64,000 bases of DNA from Candidatus Rokuibacteriota bacterium (lineage in GTDB: Bacteria; Methylomirabilota; Methylomirabilia; Rokubacteriales; CSP1-6). The DNA is taken from the NCBI GenBank assembly GCA_003220495.1, contig QHSP01000017.1, forward strand, positions 62,001 to 126,000, written 5' to 3'. Below, piece after piece: positions 10,636 through 18,575 of the stretch; within the stretch, counting starts at the first letter, position 1, and each line of letters starts with the position of its first letter. A program made the position numbers and the translations under genes. Below the pieces are notes generated by a model that searched no databases, was not told the origin of the DNA, and saw only the letters and a program-made list of their open reading frames with translations.

Positions 10636-10831
10636 GCCGCAAGGTGGCGGGGGCGCCGAAGCGCCGGAGGCAATAGAGGAGGTCGCCGAGGCACCCCGTA
10701 CATAGCTTGCCGGTATGCGCCTTCTCCGCGAGCGGCCACTTCCCGGCGAGGCACGCTTCGCGAAGCTGGCCGACGGTCAGGTTCGTGCAGTAACAGAGCA
10801 GCATCGAATCGACGGGCTCGTCGGTGCTCAT
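10619..10831 (-). CDS. (2Fe-2S)-binding protein, BFD-like domain
   Basis: 70 aa: CYCTNLTVGQLREACLAG...TGKLCTGCLGDLLYCL, with CxC and CxxC pairs as in bacterioferritin-associated ferredoxin domains. Confidence 0.75.
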   Translation of the reverse strand: MSTDEPVDSMLLCYCTNLTVGQLREACLAGKWPLAEKAHTGKLCTGCLGDLLYCLRRFGAPATLRLTIDD

Positions 10832-10912
10832 CGATGGGCCGGCCCACCGTACCGCGCGGATTTCCGGGGTGTCAAGGGATCGGGAGCGGGCGGCCGTGCG
10901 AGGCGGCGATGG

Positions 10913-10918
10913 TACAAT
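10913..10918 (+). promoter_or_regulatory. -10 box TACAAT, 6 nt before the GTG at 10925 (leaderless)
   Basis: gatggTACAATcggcgaGTG; no Shine-Dalgarno in the interval. Confidence 0.55.
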
Positions 10919-10924
10919 CGGCGA

Positions 10925-11878
10925 GTGAACGATCTCTCGCTCGTGACGGGTGGCGCCGGCTTCATCGGCTCGCACCTCGTCGAGCGGCTCCTCGCCAACG
11001 GCGGTCGCGTTCGCATCCTCGACAACTTCTCGACCGGGGCCCGGACCAACCTCGCATTCGCGCCCAAGTTCCGCCGTCGGCTCGAGGTGATCCGCGGGGA
11101 CATCCGGAATCTTTCGGTGGTGCTCCGCGCGGCGCGGGGCGTGCGCGTGATCTACCACCAGGCCGCGATGCGCTCGGTGCCTCGCTCCGTGAAGGACCCG
11201 CTCGGCGCGAACGAGAACAACGTCACCGGCACGCTGAACGTGCTCGAGGCTGCGCGGCGCTGCAAGGTGCCGCGGGTCGTGTACGCGTCGTCGTCGTCGG
11301 TCTACGGCGATCGGCCGGATCTGCCCAAGCGCGAAGACCAGGCGCCCGCGCCTATCTCGCCGTACGCGGTGTCCAAGGCGGCCGGCGAGCAGTACGCCGC
11401 GGCGTGGACCCGTCTCTACGACGTCGAGACGGTCGGACTCCGCTACTTCAACGTCTTCGGTCCGCGTCAGGACCCGAAGTCGCAGTACGCGGCGGTCATC
11501 GCGCGCTTCATCCAGTGGGGCCTGGGCGGTCGGCCGCTCGAGGTGCACGGAGACGGCTCGCAGTCCCGGGACTTCACGTATATCGACAATGTCGTCGAGG
11601 CCAATCTGCTCGCCGGCAGCGTGCCCGGGGCGCCCGGCGAGGTCTTCAACGTCGGCTGCGGCGTTCGCGTGAGCCTGCTGGAGATCATCACGAGGCTCGA
11701 GGCGATCCTGGGCCGCCGACTCGAGCGGCGGCACACGCCGTCGCGCGCGGGCGACGTCCTGCACACGCTCGCCGACGTGTCGAAGGCCAAGCGACTCCTC
11801 GGGTACTCGCCGCTGGTGGACTTCGACGAGGGGTTCCGGCGCACGGTCGAGTACTTCAAGTCGTCGCCCAAGCGCTAG
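10925..11878 (+). CDS. NAD-dependent epimerase/dehydratase (UDP-glucose/UDP-GlcNAc 4-epimerase-like)
   Basis: LVTGGAGFIGSHLVERLL; YASSSSVYGD; SPYAVSKAAGEQY; RYFNVFGPRQDP. Confidence 0.93.
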   Translation: MNDLSLVTGGAGFIGSHLVERLLANGGRVRILDNFSTGARTNLAFAPKFRRRLEVIRGDIRNLSVVLRAARGVRVIYHQAAMRSVPRSVKDPLGANENNVTGTLNVLEAARRCKVPRVVYASSSSVYGDRPDLPKREDQAPAPISPYAVSKAAGEQYAAAWTRLYDVETVGLRYFNVFGPRQDPKSQYAAVIARFIQWGLGGRPLEVHGDGSQSRDFTYIDNVVEANLLAGSVPGAPGEVFNVGCGVRVSLLEIITRLEAILGRRLERRHTPSRAGDVLHTLADVSKAKRLLGYSPLVDFDEGFRRTVEYFKSSPKR

Positions 11879-11890
11879 GAGGATCGCCCG

Positions 11891-13375
11891 ATGCGGCACC
11901 TCGCACGGCTACTGCTCGTCGCGCTCGCGCTGGCCCCGCTCGCGTCGCCCGCCGCGGCGCCCGCGGAAAACCTCGTGGTGCAGGTCGCGACCGAGCCGCC
12001 CGGCCTGGATCTCACGGCGACGCCGGCGTCCGCCACCGCCGGCGTGGTCTTCTACAACGTGCAGGAAGCGCTGGTGAAGGTGGATCGCCACGGCAAGATC
12101 GTGCCGTGGCTGGCCGAGCGCTGGCACACCTCGGACAACAGGAACTACACGTTCTTCCTCAAGCGCGGCGTCCGCTTCCACAACGGTCGCGAGCTGAAGG
12201 CCGCCGACGTGAAGTTCGTCATCGACCGGGCGATGAACCCCGAGACCAAGCATCCGGCGCCGGCGAACTACGAGGCGATCAGCGACATCATCGTCAAGGA
12301 CGACTACACGATCACGTTCGCCCTGAAGAACACCACCGCCAATTTCCTCCTCAACATGGCGCGCCAGGGCTCCGTCATCTACCCGCGCGAGGCCGTCGAC
12401 ACGCTGAAGAGCGAGCCGATCGGCACCGGGCCCTACAAGCTCGGCGAGTGGGTCCGCGGCGACCGGATCGTGCTCGTGAAGAATCCCGATTACCACGTCA
12501 AGGGCTTGCCCAAGCTCGACCGCGTGACGTACCGGTTCATCCCGGACCCGAACGCCGCGCTGGCCGCGCTCAAGGCGGGCGACGTCGACGCGGCGATGTT
12601 CGGCCTGGGCCCCGAGCACATCCCCGACCTCCAGAAGGACCCGCGCTTCCAGGTGATCGTCGGCGAGACGACGAACGACGTCATCATGTCGATGAACAAC
12701 TCGCGCAAGCCGTTCACCGACGTGCGGGTCCGCCGCGCGGTCACGTACGGGATCAACAAGCCCGAGGTCGTGAAGGGCGCCATGTTCGGCTTTGGCCGCG
12801 TGATCGGCACCAACGTCGATCCGCTCAATCCCTACTTCGTCGACATGTCCGGCGCGATGCCGTACGACCCGGCGAAGGCCAAGAAGCTCCTCGCCGAGGC
12901 CGGCTATCCGAACGGCTTCGACGCGGTGCTGAAGGTCGCGCCGCAGTACTACTACACGGTGCGCACCGGGGAGGTCCTGGCCGACCAGCTGCAGAAGGTC
13001 GGCGTGAAGATCAGGATCGAGCAGATCGAGTGGGGCCAGTGGCTCTCGCGCGTGTGGAAAGACGCCGACTACGATCTCACGATCATCGGCCACGCCGAGG
13101 CGTGGGACATCAATAACTACGCGAAGCCGACCTACTACTTCCGATACGACAGCGCCGAGTTCCAGAGGCTCTTCAAGGAGTCCGAGGTCACCGTCGACGA
13201 CAAGGCGCGCCGCGAGCTCTACGTGAAGATGCAGAAGAGGCTCGTGGAGGATGCGCCGGTCGTCTGGCTCTACATCCACCCCCGGCTCGCCGTGACCAAG
13301 CAGGGCTTGCAGGGCTTCTGGAAAGATCTGCCGGCACCGGCGTTCGATCTCTCCGAGGTCGCGTGGGTCAAGTAG
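11891..13375 (+). CDS. ABC transporter substrate-binding protein (peptide/nickel family, SBP_bac_5)
   Basis: Signal peptide; LVVQVATEPPGLDLTATPAS, WHTSDNRNYTFFLKRGVRFHNGRELKAADVKF; aggagg upstream. Confidence 0.95.
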   Translation: MRHLARLLLVALALAPLASPAAAPAENLVVQVATEPPGLDLTATPASATAGVVFYNVQEALVKVDRHGKIVPWLAERWHTSDNRNYTFFLKRGVRFHNGRELKAADVKFVIDRAMNPETKHPAPANYEAISDIIVKDDYTITFALKNTTANFLLNMARQGSVIYPREAVDTLKSEPIGTGPYKLGEWVRGDRIVLVKNPDYHVKGLPKLDRVTYRFIPDPNAALAALKAGDVDAAMFGLGPEHIPDLQKDPRFQVIVGETTNDVIMSMNNSRKPFTDVRVRRAVTYGINKPEVVKGAMFGFGRVIGTNVDPLNPYFVDMSGAMPYDPAKAKKLLAEAGYPNGFDAVLKVAPQYYYTVRTGEVLADQLQKVGVKIRIEQIEWGQWLSRVWKDADYDLTIIGHAEAWDINNYAKPTYYFRYDSAEFQRLFKESEVTVDDKARRELYVKMQKRLVEDAPVVWLYIHPRLAVTKQGLQGFWKDLPAPAFDLSEVAWVK

Positions 13376-13394
13376 CCGGAACGCCAAGGTAGGC

Positions 13395-14339
13395 GTGCGG
13401 CGGTACATCGCCAGGAGGGTCGCGGCGTTCGTCGCGACCCTCTTCTTCGTCTCGGGCCTCGTGTTCGTCGTCGTGCGCGTCCTGCCCGGCGATCCGGCGC
13501 TCGTGATCATCGGCGCCGAGGGGAGCCCCGAGGTGGCGGCGCGGCTGCGCGAGTCGCTCGGGCTGAACCGACCCATCCTGGTCCAGTACGCCGAGTGGCT
13601 CTCGCGCGCGGCGCGGGGCGACCTCGGCGTGTCGCTCCAGTACGACGTGCCGGTCGGGCGTTTGATCCTGAGCCGGCTGCCGGTGACGCTGCCGCTTACC
13701 GTGATGGCGGCCGTCCTCATGGCCGCGACCGCACTGCCCCTGGGCCTCTACGCCGCGCGCCGCCACCGCCGCGCCGGCGACTACCTGGCGATGGTCGTCT
13801 CGCAGGTCGGGATCGCGATCCCCGGGTTCTGGGCCGGCCTGCTGCTCATCTTGCTGTTCTCGGTTCATCTCGGGTGGGTGCAGTCTGGCGGCTTCGCCGG
13901 CTGGTCGAGCGGGCTCTGGCCGGGCGTGCGCTCGCTGCTGCTGCCGGCGATCGCGCTCGGACTGTTCCAGACGGCCGTGCTGGTCAGGGCCACGCGCTCC
14001 TCGGTGCTCGACGTGCTGCGCGAGGACTACGTGCGCACCGCGCGCGCCAAGGGCGTGAGCGAGCTCGCGGTGCTCGCCAAGCACACCCTGCGCAACGCCA
14101 TGATCCCGATCGTGACCGTCGCCGGCCTCCAGCTCGGCCAGCTCATGGCGGGGGCGATCATCCTCGAGTCGGTGTTCGCGCTCCCCGGGCTCGGGCGCTT
14201 GGCCCTCGGCGCAATCACCGCGCGTGACCTGCCGGTCGTACAGGGCGTGACGCTCTTCGTCGCCTCGACGATCGTGCTGATCAACTTCGCCGTGGATCTC
14301 CTCTATGTCGTGCTGGATCCGCGCATCCGCTATGAGTAG
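13395..14339 (+). CDS. ABC transporter permease (DppB-like)
   Basis: YIARRVAAFVATLFFVSGLVFVVVRVLPGDPA; EDYVRTARAKGVSELAVLAKHTLRNAMIPIVT. Confidence 0.95.
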   Translation: MRRYIARRVAAFVATLFFVSGLVFVVVRVLPGDPALVIIGAEGSPEVAARLRESLGLNRPILVQYAEWLSRAARGDLGVSLQYDVPVGRLILSRLPVTLPLTVMAAVLMAATALPLGLYAARRHRRAGDYLAMVVSQVGIAIPGFWAGLLLILLFSVHLGWVQSGGFAGWSSGLWPGVRSLLLPAIALGLFQTAVLVRATRSSVLDVLREDYVRTARAKGVSELAVLAKHTLRNAMIPIVTVAGLQLGQLMAGAIILESVFALPGLGRLALGAITARDLPVVQGVTLFVASTIVLINFAVDLLYVVLDPRIRYE

Positions 14340-15165
14340 AGGCTCACGGCGGCGGCGGCCGTTTCGACACCTGACGTTCACGCTCGGCGTCGCGATCACC
14401 GCGCTGCTGATCGCGACCGCCGCGCTGAGCCTGGTCTACACGCCGCAGGATCCGCTCGCGATGTCGATCACCGGCCGGCTCCAGGGCCCGTCCGGCGCGC
14501 ATCTCTTCGGCACCGACCAGTACGGCCGCGACGTGCTCTCGCGCGTGATGACCGCCACCGTCATCTCCATCGCCGTCGGCGTGATCGCGGTCGGGATCGG
14601 CGCCGCCATCGGCATCGTGATCGGCATCGCGAGCGGCTACGTCGGCGGATGGATCGACGAGGCGTTCATGCGGCTGGTCGACGCGATCCAGGGCTTCCCG
14701 GCGATTCTCTCCGCGCTCTTGTTCGCGGCGGTGTTCGCCCCCGGCATCGTGATCAGCATGGTCGCCATCGGCATCGCGTTCGTGCCGGCGTTCGCGCGGC
14801 TGACGCGCGCCGGCTTCCTGGAACTGCGCGCGCGCGAGTTCGTCGTCGCCGCGCGGGCGCTCGGCGCGCGCGACCGGCGGCTGATCGCCCGACACATTTT
14901 CCCGAACACGCTCGCGCCGCTCATCGTCCAGGCGACCACCAGCTTTCCGATCGCGATCCTCGCCGAGGCCGGGCTCGCATATCTGGGGCTCGGGACGCAG
15001 CCGCCGCATCCGTCGTGGGGACTCATGCTGCGCGAGGCCCAGAACTTCCTGTCGATGAATCCTTGGTTCGCGGTGTTCCCGGGCGGCGCGATCGCCCTGA
15101 CGGTGCTGGGGCTCAACCTCCTGGGCGACGGGCTTCGCGACCTGCTCGACCCGAAGACGGCGTGA
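14332..15165 (+). CDS. ABC transporter permease (DppC-like)
   Basis: GAHLFGTDQYGRDVLSRVMTATVISIAVG; AREFVVAARALGARDRRLIARHIFPNTLAPLIV. Confidence 0.95.
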   Translation: MSRGSRRRRPFRHLTFTLGVAITALLIATAALSLVYTPQDPLAMSITGRLQGPSGAHLFGTDQYGRDVLSRVMTATVISIAVGVIAVGIGAAIGIVIGIASGYVGGWIDEAFMRLVDAIQGFPAILSALLFAAVFAPGIVISMVAIGIAFVPAFARLTRAGFLELRAREFVVAARALGARDRRLIARHIFPNTLAPLIVQATTSFPIAILAEAGLAYLGLGTQPPHPSWGLMLREAQNFLSMNPWFAVFPGGAIALTVLGLNLLGDGLRDLLDPKTA

Positions 15166-15237
15166 GCGAGCGTCGACTCAAGCGATGGAAATCGGGTCGA
15201 GAAGTCGCGGAGTTTCGCGCGAATCGGCCCAAACAAA

Positions 15238-15267
15238 TTGACATCCGGTTGTTTATGTCGGTATGGT
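15238..15267 (+). promoter_or_regulatory. sigma70-type promoter TTGACA-N18-TATGGT upstream of yjbQ
   Basis: TTGACA 15238-15243, TATGGT 15262-15267, in the intergenic region about 90 nt before the yjbQ ATG. Confidence 0.6.
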
Positions 15268-15356
15268 GTCGGTTGATCTTGGCGCAGCCCTGCTGAGCAC
15301 GATTCGGATGGACGATTCGGGTGAATCCAAGCGGTGCGCCGCGGAGAGAGCAGACG

Positions 15357-15785
15357 ATGAAGGTTTACAACACGTCCTTCACCCTGTCGACGGACGAGCA
15401 GACTGAGATCTCGGACATCACCAAGCTCGTGCGCGACGCGGTCCAGCAACTGGCCGTCACCACCGGCATCGCGCTCGTCAACACGCTGCACACGACGTGC
15501 GCGCTGTTCGTCAACGAGTTTCAGAGCGCGCTGATCGACGACCTGAGATCGCTGATCGAGCGGCTCGTGCCCGAGCGCGACGGCTATCGCCACGACGACC
15601 CGCGGGTGTCCGATTGCGAGCGCGGCAACGCGCACTCGCACCTTCGGGCGGCCCTGCTCGGTCGCAACATCGCGGTCGGCGTGAACAACGGCGAGCTGAC
15701 GCTCGGCCGCTTCCAGTCGGTCATCTTCGCCGAGCTCGACGGCCCACGGAAGCGGGAGATCAGCATCCAGGTGATCGGCGAGTAG
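15357..15785 (+). CDS. yjbQ: secondary thiamine-phosphate synthase family protein (YjbQ/UPF0047)
   Basis: GIALVNTLHTTCALFVNEFQSALIDDL; NAHSHLRAALLGRNIAVGVNNGELTLGRFQSVIFAELDGPRKREISIQVIG. Confidence 0.93.
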   Translation: MKVYNTSFTLSTDEQTEISDITKLVRDAVQQLAVTTGIALVNTLHTTCALFVNEFQSALIDDLRSLIERLVPERDGYRHDDPRVSDCERGNAHSHLRAALLGRNIAVGVNNGELTLGRFQSVIFAELDGPRKREISIQVIGE

Positions 15786-15852
15786 CGCGCAGCGCACGCC
15801 CGTCCCGCACCACCGACCGGATTCTGCCCGATCGGCCTCCTGACCGCCGCCG

Positions 15853-16803
15853 CTATCGCATTCGCGCGACCGAGGGCTCGACGTTCGAGCCGTCGGTGCT
15901 CACTCGCCCCTGCACGATATCGAAGTGCTCGAGGACGAATCGCAGCGCCGCCGGGCGGTCTCGCAGCGCCGCGGCGGTGTCGAGACCGAGGGGCGACCCG
16001 TCGGAGTGGATGTAGTCGAAGACGAGGTGCCCGCCGGGCTTCAGCACGCGGTAGAAGTGCTCGAGCGTCGCGAGCGGCCGGGGCAGGTGTTCGAAGACCT
16101 CGAGGCAGAAGACGGTGTCGTAGCGCCCCTGGAGCGGCGCGTCGTTGTTCGGTTCGATCGGAACCATCGTGACGAAATCGTCGGCGCGGAATTTCCAGCG
16201 GGCGTAGTGGAAAAGCAAGTGCGGAATGTCGGCCCCGACGCACTCGAGGTCGAGGTGTCGGTAGTGTCGGGCGAGCGCGGTCAGGATCGGCGCCGTCCCG
16301 CACCCGTACTCCACGACGCGGCCTCCGCGCGGCACGAACTTGGTGAAGGGGTGGGCGCGCAGCGGTGAGAGGGCTTGTCGATACGCGTGCGCGAACAGAT
16401 GGTAGACGACGCGAGAGTCGCGCCACGACTCGAGGTGCTTGTCGTCGGAGGCGAGCGTGGGGTCGGACATGTGATCGAAGCGCATGTCCTGAAGCCGCTG
16501 GCGGTACACACCGTGGAGGAAATAGAAGTCGTGGGGCTGGATCGGCCGGTTGCCGAGCTCGCCGACCCAGTAGCGCTGGAACTCGAGGAACCACCGGAGC
16601 CGCAGGTTCGCGTACATCAGGCGCCGGTGTAACCCGGACTTCACGAGCGCACCGAGACCGTAGAGTCGAGCGCGGCTCGCCAGTCGCCCGACGGGCCCCA
16701 GCCCGGCGCCGCTCCTGGCCCCCGGTGTCGGCGGTCGGAGCTTCGCATCTTGCTCCTTCAGCATCTGCGCGACATCGGGGCGGAAATCGTCGTAGTGGTT
16801 CAT
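15853..16803 (-). CDS. class I SAM-dependent methyltransferase
   Basis: GGRVVEYGCGTAPILTALARHYRHLDLECVGADI; FCLEVFEHLPRPLATLEHFYRVLKPGGHLVFDY. Confidence 0.9.
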   Translation of the reverse strand: MNHYDDFRPDVAQMLKEQDAKLRPPTPGARSGAGLGPVGRLASRARLYGLGALVKSGLHRRLMYANLRLRWFLEFQRYWVGELGNRPIQPHDFYFLHGVYRQRLQDMRFDHMSDPTLASDDKHLESWRDSRVVYHLFAHAYRQALSPLRAHPFTKFVPRGGRVVEYGCGTAPILTALARHYRHLDLECVGADIPHLLFHYARWKFRADDFVTMVPIEPNNDAPLQGRYDTVFCLEVFEHLPRPLATLEHFYRVLKPGGHLVFDYIHSDGSPLGLDTAAALRDRPAALRFVLEHFDIVQGRVSTDGSNVEPSVARMR

Positions 16804-16913
16804 CGGTCTGTGTCCTGTCTTATTCGATCCGTTCCCGCTGTGTCAAGGCCGTGGGCCGCGCCGCGGAGGCTCCCGAGTGGAGCACTTTTAGCTTGACGCG
16901 CTTTCGCCCGACG

Positions 16914-16930
16914 TGTTCACTTATTGAACA
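16914..16930. promoter_or_regulatory. 17-bp palindrome TGTTCACTTATTGAACA: candidate operator of the downstream wHTH gene
   Basis: Perfect inverted repeat TGTTCA-N5-TGAACA, 5 nt before the ATG at 16936; TTGACG (16893-16898) lies 15 nt upstream. Near-identical site at 34258-34274. Confidence 0.7.
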
Positions 16931-16935
16931 GTCTA

Positions 16936-17562
16936 ATGGAGCGACGGGGCGAGCGCGAGCTTGAGATCCTGACGGCGATCGCGGAGGGCGATTCCACCAC
17001 CCAGAGGGCGCTGGCCGCTCGCCTGGGCGTGGCCCTGGGGCTCACCAACCTCTATCTCAAGCGCCTGGTCAAGAAGGGTTACATCAAGGTGGTCGAGTTT
17101 CCGCGCCGACCCGCCGCGCGCAAGCGGCTGCGGTACCTGTTGACGGGACGGGGGATCGCGGAGAAGAGCCGGCTCACGTACGACCACATGGTCTACGCGC
17201 TCAACCTCTACCGGCGCGCTCGGCAGACCTTGCGCGAGTCGCTGAGCCGCCTGCCGGGCGCCGGCGTCAAGCGCGTCGCCCTCTACGGCACCGGCGAGGC
17301 GGCCGAGCTGGCCTACCTCACGCTCAAGGAGTTCGAGCTCGAGCCGCTGGGTATCTACGCCTCTCGCGGCGGCGGGACCTTCCTCGGCATTCCCGTGAAG
17401 CCGGTCGCCGAACTCGCCGACGAATCGCTCGACGCCGTCGTCATCGCGACCTTCGATCGCCCCGAGCCGCACGTCGCGGAGCTCGTCGGGTTCGGGGTCG
17501 CGCCCGCGAAGATCCTGACCCTGCGGGTGCCGGCGCCCGGCTCGGGAGTCCGCCGAGCATGA
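16936..17562 (+). CDS. winged helix-turn-helix regulator (MarR/EPS-associated type) fused to a PglD-N/CoA-binding-like Rossmann domain
   Basis: N-terminus GERELEILTAIAEGDSTTQRALAARLGVALGLTNLYLKRLVKKGYIKV (wHTH); C-terminus VKRVALYGTGEAAELAYLTLKEFELEPLGIYA...FLGIPVKPVAELADESLDAVVIATFDRPE (Rossmann). Confidence 0.82.
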   Translation: MERRGERELEILTAIAEGDSTTQRALAARLGVALGLTNLYLKRLVKKGYIKVVEFPRRPAARKRLRYLLTGRGIAEKSRLTYDHMVYALNLYRRARQTLRESLSRLPGAGVKRVALYGTGEAAELAYLTLKEFELEPLGIYASRGGGTFLGIPVKPVAELADESLDAVVIATFDRPEPHVAELVGFGVAPAKILTLRVPAPGSGVRRA

Positions 17563-18575
17563 GCGACGCGATGAGCCTCGGTCGGCGCATCGCCGCGCGG
17601 CTCGGGCCGGCAACTCTGGAGCGTGTCGGCGGGACCGGCCTCGCGAACGCCGAGCTGAACGCTCCGCGCATCCGCCACTCGCTGCTCGAGCTGGAAGGCA
17701 TCCCGCTTCGCCCGGGGAACGCCGCCATCGTGATCGGAGCGGGTCCGAGTCTCGTGCGACGGGCCAGCCTCGAGCGTCTCGCCCGCGCCGACTTCGCCGG
17801 AACGGTCGTGGCGGTCGACAGCGCGCTCGGAGCCTGCCTGCGTCATGGGATCGTCCCCGACGTCGTCCTCACCGTCGATCCGCATCCCGAGCGGATCGTG
17901 CGGTGGTTCGGCGACCCGGCGATGACGGCGCCGCTCGTCGACGACTATTTCCGGCGCCAGGAGATGGATCCGACGCACGCGGTCGACGAGGTCGGCGCCA
18001 ACCGGGCGCTGCTCGAGCTGGTGGACCGTCACGGACCCGAGATGCGCGTGGCCATCGCGACCTCGGCGTCGCCGGCGGTCGTGGATCGCTGCGAGAAAGC
18101 CGGGATGCGCCTCTACTGGTGGAATCCCATGTACGACGACTACGAGCAGCCCGGCAGCTTGTCGCGCCGGCTCCACCGGCTGAACCGGCTGCCGTGCCTG
18201 AACGGCGGCGGCAACGTCGGCACCGCCGCCTGGGTCGTGAGCCACGCGGTGCTCGGCAAGACGCGCCTGGGGCTGCTCGGCCTCGACTTCGGGTACGCGC
18301 CGGGCACGCCCTACGCGAAGACCCAGTACTACCCCGAGCTGCGGGAAATGTTCGGTGATCGGCTCTCGGAGGCGTTCATTCATCTCGAGAACCCCGTCCT
18401 CGGCGAGACCTGGTTCACCGACCCCGCCTACTACTGGTTTCGTGACGTGTTCCTCGAGATGGTCGCGTCGACCGCGTGCGAAACGGTGAATTGCACCGAG
18501 GGCGGCGTCCTGTTCGGACCCGGCATCAAGACAGCGCCCCTCGAGCGCTTCGTGGAGGAGTGCCGGCATGGCTAA
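17559..18575 (+). CDS. DUF115 (MptE/Maf-like) domain protein, candidate nonulosonate transferase
   Basis: AAIVIGAGPSLVRRASLERL...GTVVAVDSALGACLRHGIVPDVVLTVDPHPE matches the DUF115 pattern; ATGA overlap with the regulator. Confidence 0.78.
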   Translation: MSDAMSLGRRIAARLGPATLERVGGTGLANAELNAPRIRHSLLELEGIPLRPGNAAIVIGAGPSLVRRASLERLARADFAGTVVAVDSALGACLRHGIVPDVVLTVDPHPERIVRWFGDPAMTAPLVDDYFRRQEMDPTHAVDEVGANRALLELVDRHGPEMRVAIATSASPAVVDRCEKAGMRLYWWNPMYDDYEQPGSLSRRLHRLNRLPCLNGGGNVGTAAWVVSHAVLGKTRLGLLGLDFGYAPGTPYAKTQYYPELREMFGDRLSEAFIHLENPVLGETWFTDPAYYWFRDVFLEMVASTACETVNCTEGGVLFGPGIKTAPLERFVEECRHG

